A DNA stretch of 5,071 nt from Bacillota bacterium (GTDB lineage Bacteria > Bacillota > Clostridia > Acetivibrionales > DSM-1351), in assembly GCA_023412635.1 (NCBI GenBank), contig JAEYNI010000106.1:1-5071 (forward strand), in the 5' to 3' direction. How positions within the stretch are numbered: the first letter of the stretch is position 1; the number at the start of each line of letters is the position of its first letter. The notes beneath the pieces are model-generated. The model was given only the letters and a program-made list of their open reading frames with translations. It made no database searches and was not told the origin of the DNA. Below, one piece after another: positions 1-4,914 of the stretch. The position numbers and the translations under genes were made by a program.

Positions 1-39
1 ATATCTCTTGTAAATATTTTTTAGCTTTAAACTAGCCAT
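1..39 (-). CDS. Probable sugar ABC transporter ATP-binding protein, N-terminus only
   Basis: Read on the minus strand from an ATG at 39-37, the 13 codons to the window edge give MASLKLKNIYKRY. A Shine-Dalgarno (GGGGAGGT, complement of 47-54) lies 7 bases before the ATG. This opening closely resembles the N-terminus of the MsmK/UgpC family of sugar ABC-transporter ATPases, which energise uptake of oligosaccharides or glycerol phosphate on the cytoplasmic face of the membrane. The Walker A motif and everything after it lie outside the window, so the assignment rests on the start signals and a short family-like peptide. The gene is transcribed away from argC and nothing suggests a link to arginine synthesis. 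I saw no convincing promoter for it. Confidence 0.6.
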   Translation of the reverse strand, partial: MASLKLKNIYKRY

Positions 40-54
40 TTGTAATACCTCCCC

Positions 55-468
55 AAAACTCGCTATTTGTTTTGCCTGCAATTTCAGCAATCAATAAATC
101 TATACTAATATGATACACTGCAAGCCTAGTACAAACCATATTGCTTTTTAACAAAATTAATTTTTTCCTTTTAGTACTTTTGTATAATGCAATATTGGGT
201 TCAAACGAGGTACTAATTATACTTTTCCGGATGCCTTTATATATTTTTCATAAATTCCGTAACTGAAACAGATTAAATTTATATATATCATACATTTTAG
301 TATACATAAATATATATTTATAGCTTACAAGGCATCCCAACTTATCCCCTCTTTTATATTTTAATTACTATATTATTAATAGCAAATATAGTGACTAAGC
401 GAATATTCTAAGGTAAGTAAGAAATATTACCTGAACTGAACTCATGGAAATTTTATTAATACACAATA
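55..468. other. Gene-free AT-rich intergenic region between divergent genes
   Basis: No open reading frame with a plausible ribosome binding site was found on either strand here. The DNA is very AT-rich, with alternating TA tracts such as a 16-base perfect palindrome at 306-321. It contains a 9-base inverted repeat (229-237 and 329-337, listed separately) and a small 6-base inverted repeat (411-416 with 427-432). It presumably carries the promoter of the leftward transporter gene, but several AT-rich -10-like strings compete and none has a good -35, so I do not name one. Confidence 0.6.
229..337. repeat. 9-bp perfect inverted repeat bracketing 91 bases
   Basis: GGATGCCTT at 229-237 is exactly complementary in reverse to AAGGCATCC at 329-337. 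The 91 bases between are very AT-rich and contain further short palindromes (for example 306-321). The arms could close a structured RNA or mark the ends of a tiny element. However, by simple pair counting roughly one perfect 9-base inverted repeat is not surprising in 500 bases, so this may be chance. No flanking target-site duplication was seen. Confidence 0.3.
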
Positions 469-497
469 TTGAATTTTTATACATTTAGTTGTATAAT
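469..497 (+). promoter_or_regulatory. Sigma-A promoter of argC(B)
   Basis: A -35 element TTGAAT (469-474) and a perfect -10 TATAAT (492-497) are separated by 17 bases. Transcription should start near 503-505, giving argC a leader of about 110 bases. The match to the primary-sigma consensus, the position upstream of argC and the near-identical promoter upstream of argD make this a strong call. Confidence 0.85.
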
Positions 498-503
498 TAT
501 AAA
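470..503 (+). promoter_or_regulatory. Tandem ARG boxes (predicted ArgR operator) at argC
   Basis: Two sites fit the ARG-box pattern TGNAT-N4-ATNCA. Box 1 is TGAATTTTTATACA (470-483), a full match. Box 2 is TGTATAATTATAAA (490-503), a full match except for one base of its right half. Six bases separate them, so the two sites lie on the same face about two helical turns apart, as hexameric ArgR/AhrC prefers. Box 1 covers the -35 and box 2 covers the -10, so binding would block RNA polymerase. The same arrangement recurs at argD. That ArgR is the binder is inferred from the family consensus; no argR gene is in the window. Confidence 0.75.
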
Positions 504-528
504 ATCGCAACAATTGATTGGGCTAGAA

Positions 529-558
529 AAGAGTTTAATATTAATATGCCAGACTCTT
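529..558 (+). other. Possible hairpin in argC leader
   Basis: Bases 529-536 (AAGAGTTT) can pair with 551-558 (AGACTCTT) in an 8-pair stem with one G-U pair and a 14-base AT-rich loop. There is no U tract after it, so it is not a terminator. It may be incidental. Confidence 0.25.
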
Positions 559-582
559 GCCTCTCGTGTTTTCACTAATTTG

Positions 583-600
583 TTCGCTGATTTCAGCGGA
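583..600 (+). other. Possible hairpin just upstream of argC ribosome binding site
   Basis: Bases 583-589 pair with 594-600 (core CGCTG with CAGCG, plus a U-G and a U-A pair) around a 4-base loop. The stem ends three bases before the Shine-Dalgarno GGAGG at 603-607. It leaves the ribosome binding site open and could protect or position it. No alternative partner was found to suggest a switch. Confidence 0.35.
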
Positions 601-613
601 ATGGAGGATAACA

Positions 614-1555
614 ATGAAATTCAAGGTTTTTGTAGACGGAAGTGAAGGTACTACAGGACTTCAGATTAACGAAAGATTAGCGTTGAGAAATGATCTTGAC
701 ATTATAAAAATAGATGCTGAAAAAAGAAAAGATATAAATGAGAGAAAAAAGTGTCTGAACGACGCAGATATTGTTTTCCTTTGTCTGCCTGACAACGCTG
801 CCATCGAAGCTGTTTCACTCGTTGAAAATCCTCACACCAAGGTAATTGACGCAAGTACGGCTCACAGAACAAAGGACAGTTGGGCATACGGATTGCCCGA
901 GTTGAGCAAAAGTCACCGAGCCAAAATTCAAGCTTCTGCAAGAGTATCTGTGCCCGGATGCTATGCTACCGGCTTTATCAGTTTGATGTATCCTTTAGTT
1001 ACGGAGGGTATCATACCGAAGGATTACCCTGTTACAACCCATGCCATCTCAGGCTACAGCGGCGGCGGTAAGAAGTTGATTGCTCAATTTGAGGCTCCCG
1101 AAGGAAATCCTTTTGAAAGTCCACAATTATATGCGCTTGGTCTTACTCACAAGCACATACCTGAGATGACGTTTATAAGTGGTCTTGAACATAGTCCCTT
1201 ATTCTCCCCCCTGGTATGTCCTTATTATAAAGGTATGTCCGTTTGTATACCTGTTTATCCAAGATTACTTACAAAGTCAATGACCAAAGAAGCTATTCAT
1301 GCTTTTCTTACAAATCACTATAGTAGTGAAAAGTTTATAAAGGTCATGCCTTTGGATATTGAAAAGGAATACATAAATAGTTTCATCAGTGCTACACGAG
1401 TAAATGATACAAATTATCTTGAAATATATGTAACTGGTAATTCTGACCAGATTATGCTGGTATCTGTCCTCGATAACCTTGGTAAAGGCTCTTCCGGAGC
1501 TGCAATCCAGAATATGAATATAATGCTGGGGCTAGGTGAACATATTGGCTTATAG
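614..1555 (+). CDS. argC: N-acetyl-gamma-glutamyl-phosphate reductase, short (type 2) form
   Basis: ArgC is the cytoplasmic NADPH-dependent enzyme that reduces N-acetylglutamyl 5-phosphate to N-acetylglutamate semialdehyde, the third step of ornithine synthesis. The 313-residue protein has an N-terminal dinucleotide-binding fold (VDGSEGTTGLQ, residues 7-17) and an IDASTAHRT motif at 78-86. The catalytic cysteine is C116 in SVPGCYATG. GYSGGGKK is at 147-154, HKHIPEM with the conserved histidine at 179-185, and NLGKGSSGAAIQNMN at 288-302. The motifs and length fit the type 2 (argC_other) branch rather than the longer E. coli type. The ATG at 614 is preferred because GGAGG (603-607) lies 6 bases upstream; the in-frame ATG at 557 has no ribosome binding site and would add 19 non-conserved residues. 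Its promoter carries tandem ARG boxes. argB follows after 77 bases with no terminator, so the two are probably cotranscribed. Confidence 0.95.
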   Translation: MKFKVFVDGSEGTTGLQINERLALRNDLDIIKIDAEKRKDINERKKCLNDADIVFLCLPDNAAIEAVSLVENPHTKVIDASTAHRTKDSWAYGLPELSKSHRAKIQASARVSVPGCYATGFISLMYPLVTEGIIPKDYPVTTHAISGYSGGGKKLIAQFEAPEGNPFESPQLYALGLTHKHIPEMTFISGLEHSPLFSPLVCPYYKGMSVCIPVYPRLLTKSMTKEAIHAFLTNHYSSEKFIKVMPLDIEKEYINSFISATRVNDTNYLEIYVTGNSDQIMLVSVLDNLGKGSSGAAIQNMNIMLGLGEHIGL

Positions 1556-1632
1556 AATAAAACCATAAGCACTTTAAATATTCAACTACCTGTTTTTATT
1601 AAGTATAGTTAACATTATCCAGGAGGTTCTTT

Positions 1633-2544
1633 ATGAATTATGATAGCTTGATTAAAAAGGCTGAAATATTAATTGAAGCATTACCCTATATTCAGAAGTT
1701 GTACGGTAAAACAGTTGTTATTAAGTACGGCGGTAATGCCATGATAAATGACGAGTTAAAAAACTCAGTGATAGAGGATATTACTCTTTTAAAGTACATA
1801 GGGATGAATCCGGTTCTGGTGCACGGGGGTGGACCGGACATAAACAAAGTCCTTCAGAAGTTTGATGTAAAAAGTGAATTTGTAAACGGCCTCAGAGTAA
1901 CGGATTTACAGACTATCGAGGTAGCCCAGATGGTTCTTGTTGGAAAAACCAATAAGGAAATTGTCTCTTTGCTTAACGGTAAGGGAGCAAAGGCTATAGG
2001 CCTTTGCGGAATAGATGGAAAGCTTATTGAATGTGAACAATACAAGACAGAAATAGATGGTGAGCTGAAGGATATCGGGTATGTGGGTTCAATTACAAAA
2101 ATAAACTCCAAGGTGCTTGACTTGATATCCAAGGATGAGTATATCCCGGTAGTAGCACCCATCGGTGTAGGACCAAACGGGGAGAGCTATAATATTAATG
2201 CCGATACTGTAGCAGGTGAAATTGCTGCTGCCTTAAAGGCTGAAAAGCTTATGCTTCTTACCGATGTAGAAGGTGTTAAGCCCTCTAAGGACAGCGACAT
2301 TGTTACTCCGGCACTTACAATTGATGAAGTTCATGACCTTATTGATAAAAAGATTATCGCCGGCGGTATGATACCTAAGGTCTTGGGCTGCGTTGATGCA
2401 TTGGAGAAAGGTGTGGGCAGAACCCACATTATCGATGGACGAATCCCCCACTGCATTTTACTTGAAATTTTTACATACAAAGGGATCGGGACTATGATAA
2501 TGAAGGACAAAAAACTCTATCATGAAAATGAAGCGTTATATTAA
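1633..2544 (+). CDS. argB: Acetylglutamate kinase, probably arginine-sensitive form
   Basis: ArgB phosphorylates N-acetylglutamate with ATP, the second step of ornithine synthesis and the usual control point. The 303-residue protein is an amino-acid kinase. It shows VVIKYGGNAM (K31 for phosphate binding, glycines 33-34), VHGGGP (63-68), NGLRVT (85-90, acetylglutamate site, R88), NINADTVAGEIA (187-198, D191 matching the E. coli catalytic aspartate) and GGMIPK (244-249, K249). It is about 45 residues longer than the E. coli or B. subtilis enzymes. It begins with a helix-like segment (LIEALPYIQKLYGK, 13-26) and ends with LLEIFTYKGIGTMI (276-289). Both are hallmarks of the hexameric, arginine-inhibited kinases of Thermotoga and Pseudomonas, so feedback inhibition by arginine is inferred. 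AGGAGG (1621-1626) lies 6 bases before the ATG. A strong terminator follows about 100 bases downstream, ending the argCB unit. Confidence 0.96.
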   Translation: MNYDSLIKKAEILIEALPYIQKLYGKTVVIKYGGNAMINDELKNSVIEDITLLKYIGMNPVLVHGGGPDINKVLQKFDVKSEFVNGLRVTDLQTIEVAQMVLVGKTNKEIVSLLNGKGAKAIGLCGIDGKLIECEQYKTEIDGELKDIGYVGSITKINSKVLDLISKDEYIPVVAPIGVGPNGESYNINADTVAGEIAAALKAEKLMLLTDVEGVKPSKDSDIVTPALTIDEVHDLIDKKIIAGGMIPKVLGCVDALEKGVGRTHIIDGRIPHCILLEIFTYKGIGTMIMKDKKLYHENEALY

Positions 2545-2645
2545 TTTAATATATAGTATGGAAAGACCTATATTACTAAGTAATTTAGATATAAAAAATA
2601 GGAAATTTGTATCATTTTGGAATATTCTCTTTTATCAAGTTGTTA

Positions 2646-2691
2646 TATAGCACTTATTATTATATAATATATAAGAAGTGCTATATTTTTT
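2646..2691 (+). terminator. Intrinsic terminator after argB
   Basis: Bases 2646-2655 (TATAGCACTT) pair perfectly with 2676-2685 (AAGTGCTATA), a 10-bp stem, followed at once by six T residues (2686-2691). The loop is AT-rich. This is a classic rho-independent terminator. It ends the argCB transcript and isolates the PilZ gene from it. Confidence 0.88.
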
Positions 2692-2712
2692 ATTATTTTA
2701 CTGTCTACATTC

Positions 2713-2740
2713 TTGACTTATTGTGAATAACTTCTGTGAT
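2713..2740 (+). promoter_or_regulatory. Weak candidate promoter of the PilZ gene
   Basis: TTGACT (2713-2718) is a good -35. The best-spaced partner is TGTGAT (2735-2740) after 16 bases, which matches only 4 of 6 -10 positions. Because a strong terminator lies just upstream, the PilZ gene needs its own promoter somewhere in 2692-2765, and this is the best I can see. A weak -10 could mean an activator is needed, or that the true promoter is elsewhere. Confidence 0.35.
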
Positions 2741-2780
2741 TTTTTATGAACGGCTATATAGTTCTAGGAGGCTAAATTCT

Positions 2781-3416
2781 TTGAACAGTATATGTATTTC
2801 CAAACTGATTATTCCCGGGACGTTGGTAAGTTTTAAATTATTTAAACAGTCTTCATGGTCTTTGAATATTGTAACCCAATGCAGTGAAGATTCAATTAAT
2901 CTGCCTTTGACTCCGGATATAATGAAGGGATGTCTATTTATCGACACCAGTGTCGACATAAAGTACAATAATGAATACTTTGAATACATTATCACTGGTA
3001 CCATATCAAAAATTGAGTTATCAGGTTCTCCATATATAAAGGTAAAAATTCATGGAATTGTTGAAAGTATAAACCACAGAGTCTTCCAGCGTCTCGATGT
3101 TTGTTTGCCTGCTACTCTTTGCAGCGGCAATAATAGTTATTTTTGTAAGGTGTCAAACCTATCACTGGGTGGTGCAGCGTTTTTATTAGACAAGGAAATA
3201 CCTATAAAAACAAGCTGCGAAATAAATATTCTTCTTGAGGATAATTCCACGGTGTATGCAAAGGGAGAACTACTAAGAACATATAAAGAAAATTCTCTCT
3301 ATAAATATAGTATGATGTTCACATTTATGGAGGAGGAGAACAGTAATCGCCTCTACTCCTTTCTTTACTCTCTGGAAAACTCCTATAACCTTCTCAGGGA
3401 CAAGTATCTCAAGTAA
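2781..3416 (+). CDS. PilZ-domain protein, predicted c-di-GMP receptor (YcgR-like)
   Basis: The 211-residue protein has a beta-rich N-terminal region (about 1-95) like the YcgR N-terminal domain, then a PilZ domain. The two c-di-GMP-binding motifs are intact: RxxxR as R100-VFQ-R104 and [D/N]x[S/A]xxG as NLSLGG (126-131). Such proteins bind cyclic di-GMP and commonly change flagellar, adhesion or polysaccharide functions through a partner, which cannot be named here. No signal peptide or membrane segment is apparent, so it should be cytoplasmic. The start is a TTG at 2781, chosen because AGGAGG (2766-2771) lies 9 bases upstream. The longer GTG start at 2736 has no ribosome binding site and would make the ribosome read across that AGGAGG. 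It sits between two arginine transcription units, with a terminator before it and the argD promoter 20 bases after its stop. Codon use looks like its neighbours. Confidence 0.85.
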   Translation: MNSICISKLIIPGTLVSFKLFKQSSWSLNIVTQCSEDSINLPLTPDIMKGCLFIDTSVDIKYNNEYFEYIITGTISKIELSGSPYIKVKIHGIVESINHRVFQRLDVCLPATLCSGNNSYFCKVSNLSLGGAAFLLDKEIPIKTSCEINILLEDNSTVYAKGELLRTYKENSLYKYSMMFTFMEEENSNRLYSFLYSLENSYNLLRDKYLK

Positions 3417-3436
3417 CAAAAATAAATTTAATAATG

Positions 3437-3465
3437 TTGCATTTTTATACAGAACAATGTATAAT
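3437..3465 (+). promoter_or_regulatory. Sigma-A promoter of argD-carA
   Basis: A -35 element TTGCAT (3437-3442) and a perfect -10 TATAAT (3460-3465) are 17 bases apart. Transcription should begin near 3471-3473, giving a leader of about 125 bases before the argD ATG. The element is a near copy of the argC promoter (TTGAAT-17-TATAAT) and begins only 20 bases after the PilZ stop codon. Confidence 0.85.
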
Positions 3466-3471
3466 TATTAA
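3438..3471 (+). promoter_or_regulatory. Tandem ARG boxes (predicted ArgR operator) at argD
   Basis: Box 1, TGCATTTTTATACA (3438-3451), fits TGNAT-N4-ATNCA fully. Box 2, TGTATAATTATTAA (3458-3471), has a perfect left half and a 4-of-5 right half. The 6-base gap equals that at argC, but all six gap bases differ while nearly all flanking bases are conserved, which is the footprint expected of a protein site. The boxes overlap the -35 and -10. The 3' side is mirrored by the palindrome at 3453-3483, which offers a further TGTAT half-site on the other strand (3474-3478). Confidence 0.75.
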
Positions 3472-3486
3472 TTATACATTGTTTTT
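3453..3486 (+). terminator. AT-rich palindrome with T tract: possible PilZ terminator overlapping argD promoter
   Basis: Bases 3453-3467 and 3469-3483 form a perfect 15-base inverted repeat around a single central base. As RNA this gives a 14-bp stem with a 3-base loop, running into TTTTT (3482-3486). It lies 37 bases after the PilZ stop, a normal place for a terminator. The stem is AT-rich with only two G-C pairs, so efficiency is uncertain. The argD transcript would start inside the palindrome and carry only half of it, so the hairpin would not block argD. The same bases contain the argD -10 and second ARG box, so it may instead be purely an operator. Confidence 0.5.
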
Positions 3487-3536
3487 ATTCATTTTAACTT
3501 TTAATTATTCTATTGCCTTTATTCGAATTATAGCAG

Positions 3537-3601
3537 ATATGGGAGTATACAAATTTCATTACATTTTGTGGCCGCTATGTCGGCTCATGGAGGTTAATAT
3601 G
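3537..3601 (+). repeat. Repeated leader element, argD copy
   Basis: The 51 bases 3537-3587 match 4834-4884 upstream of carA at 45 positions without gaps, including an invariant 20-base core TTTCATTACATTTTGTGGCC (3554-3573). Similarity resumes with GGAGGTTAATATG (3589-3601), covering the Shine-Dalgarno and start codon. This copy lacks the 19-base hairpin of the carA copy. GGCCG (3570-3574) can pair with CGGCT (3581-3585), one pair being G-U, in a short stem just before the ribosome binding site. The ATG at 3539 is in frame with argD, so reading here would extend ArgD by 20 residues rather than make a separate peptide. The function is unknown to me. Confidence 0.8.
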
Positions 3602-4801
3602 TTAGTTAATGATATCAAGGAGTACGATAATCAGTATTTTATGAATACCTTCGGACAAAGAATTCCTGTTGCCTTTGAAAAAGGTCAGGGAATATATCTT
3701 TGGAGTACCGACGGGGATAAATATACAGATTTTTTTTCAGGGATAGCTGTTAATTCAATAGGATATTCACATCCAACCTTTGTTAAAATGGTTTCAGACC
3801 AATTATCCAAACTGATACACTGCTCAAACCTTTATTACATAGAATCCCAAGCCTTATTGGCTAAGGAGCTTTGTGAAAACTCCTGTGCTGATAAAGTATT
3901 CTTCTCTAACAGCGGAGCTGAAGCAAACGAAGGAGCCATAAAGCTTGCAAGAATTTTTTTTAAAAAGCTGGGTATGCCCGAAAAATACGAAATCATTACA
4001 CTTCAGAAGTCCTTCCACGGCAGAACCATTACTACACTGAGCGCAACAGGACAGGAAAAGTATGCTAAACCCTTTGAGCCTTTGACTCAGGGCTTTAAAA
4101 AGGTTCCAATAAATGATTTCGAAGCGTTAAAATTAGCAGTTACAGAAAACACTTGCGCTATCATGCTTGAACCTGTTCAGGGAGAAAGCGGTGTTTATCC
4201 CTGCGATCTTCAATATCTAAAAAAAGTGAAGGAGCTGTGTACAGAAAATAAACTACTCCTTATTTTTGATGAGGTTCAGACCGGTATGGGCAGAACAGGA
4301 AAGCTGTTCGGTTATCAGAAGTATGATATCGAACCTGACATATTTACCCTTGCAAAGGCTCTTGGAGGCGGTATACCAATCGGAGCTGTCTGCGCAAAGG
4401 ACTATGTTGCACAAGCCTTTTCACCCGGAGAACATGGCTCCACCTTTGGAGGAAATCCTCTTGCATGTACGGCAGGTTTGGCTGTAATGAAAATAATCAA
4501 AGAGGAAAAACTTGCCGAGAATGCACAAAAGCTCGGGGATTATATAAAGGAAACCCTTATAGACCAGGCATCCGGGAAACTTCCTGTCATTTCTGAAATC
4601 AGAGCCTCAGGTTTAATGATGGCAATTGAACTGAGTGAGCCTATTGCCCCTGATGTAAAGCAAAAGATGTTTGAGAAAAAATATCTTATAGCTAACGTAG
4701 GTGACAAAATACTAAGAATACTTCCACCGTTAATTATAACAAAGCAGGATGCAGATAGTTTTATTTCTATATTAATAGAAGCTTTAAATGAAGTGCTCTA
4801 G
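3599..4801 (+). CDS. argD: Acetylornithine aminotransferase
   Basis: ArgD is a PLP-dependent class III aminotransferase. It converts N-acetylglutamate semialdehyde plus glutamate to N-acetylornithine plus 2-oxoglutarate, the fourth step of ornithine synthesis, in the cytoplasm. The 400-residue length is normal. Visible motifs are FFSNSGAEANE (101-111, cofactor phosphate), SFHGRT (138-143), EPVQGE (191-196), FDEVQTG (223-229, D224 contacting the pyridine nitrogen), TLAKALGGG (250-258, K253 as the Schiff-base lysine) and HGSTFGGNPLA (279-289). The start at 3599 has GGAGG (3589-3593) 5 bases upstream. The frame stays open back to 3434, but that extension crosses the promoter and the repeated leader and is not family-like. 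It has its own ARG-box promoter and is followed by carA after 113 bases without a terminator. Related enzymes use succinyldiaminopimelate or ornithine, but the context makes argD the best call. Confidence 0.95.
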   Translation: MLVNDIKEYDNQYFMNTFGQRIPVAFEKGQGIYLWSTDGDKYTDFFSGIAVNSIGYSHPTFVKMVSDQLSKLIHCSNLYYIESQALLAKELCENSCADKVFFSNSGAEANEGAIKLARIFFKKLGMPEKYEIITLQKSFHGRTITTLSATGQEKYAKPFEPLTQGFKKVPINDFEALKLAVTENTCAIMLEPVQGESGVYPCDLQYLKKVKELCTENKLLLIFDEVQTGMGRTGKLFGYQKYDIEPDIFTLAKALGGGIPIGAVCAKDYVAQAFSPGEHGSTFGGNPLACTAGLAVMKIIKEEKLAENAQKLGDYIKETLIDQASGKLPVISEIRASGLMMAIELSEPIAPDVKQKMFEKKYLIANVGDKILRILPPLIITKQDADSFISILIEALNEVL

Positions 4802-4835
4802 GGCGCAGGAAGATTTATATCTATTTTAACGGTAT

Positions 4836-4913
4836 ATGGGAGCAGACATATTTCATTACATTTTGTGGCCACTATTACGGCTCAAAGCCACTAAAAGTGG
4901 CTTAGGAGGTTAA
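4836..4913 (+). CDS. Possible upstream ORF (25 codons) in the carA leader
   Basis: An ATG at 4836 opens 25 codons that end at TAA (4911-4913), one base before the carA ATG. The peptide contains FHYILWPL and one arginine (CGG, codon 15). The same frame in the argD leader also encodes FHYILWPL but runs on into argD. There is no clear Shine-Dalgarno for this ATG, and four of the five codons that differ between the copies' first 16 are nonsynonymous, which argues against selection on a peptide. It could be a leader peptide or simply an open frame in a repeated RNA element. Confidence 0.25.
   Translation: MGADIFHYILWPLLRLKATKSGLGG
4865..4909 (+). promoter_or_regulatory. Hairpin with alternative pairing next to the carA ribosome binding site
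   Basis: AAGCCAC (4885-4891) and GTGGCTT (4897-4903) form a perfect 7-bp stem with loop TAAAA, abutting the Shine-Dalgarno AGGAGG (4904-4909). The upstream GTGGC (4865-4869) can instead pair with GCCAC (4887-4891), and GGCC (4867-4870) with GGCT (4879-4882). These pairings exclude one another, so two folds of the leader are possible. With no U tract after the hairpin, any control would act on translation rather than by termination. That it regulates anything is inference. Confidence 0.4.
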
Positions 4914-4914
4914 T

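Noticed and set aside
546..578. 10-codon ORF in the argC leader
   Set aside because: It has no Shine-Dalgarno, no arginine codons and no sequence shared with the argD or carA leaders.
557..613. Longer argC start at ATG 557
   Set aside because: There is no ribosome binding site before it, the extra 19 residues are not family-like, and the ATG at 614 has a well-spaced GGAGG.
1556..1632. Promoter or terminator between argC and argB
   Set aside because: There is no stem with a T tract, no -35/-10 pair and no good ARG box; the gap looks like a plain intra-operon spacer.
1854..2451. Minus-strand open frames inside argB
   Set aside because: They are opposite a fully convincing argB, without ribosome binding sites or recognisable protein motifs.
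2746..2775. 9-codon ORF before the PilZ gene (ATG 2746 to TAA 2773-2775)
   Set aside because: It has no ribosome binding site. Its last codons merely read through the PilZ Shine-Dalgarno, and nothing else supports it.
2736..2780. GTG start for the PilZ gene
   Set aside because: It has no Shine-Dalgarno, and the strong AGGAGG at 2766-2771 would lie inside the coding region; it fits the TTG at 2781.
3434..3598. Extended ArgD N-terminus with a hydrophobic, membrane-like stretch
   Set aside because: The extension translates the promoter, ARG boxes, palindrome and repeated leader. The predicted transcript starts inside it, near 3472, and 3599 has the proper Shine-Dalgarno and normal length.
4802..4914. 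PyrR, T-box or known riboswitch before carA
   Set aside because: No T-box sequence, PyrR-type loop or terminator/antiterminator pair with a U tract was found; the leader instead matches the argD leader.
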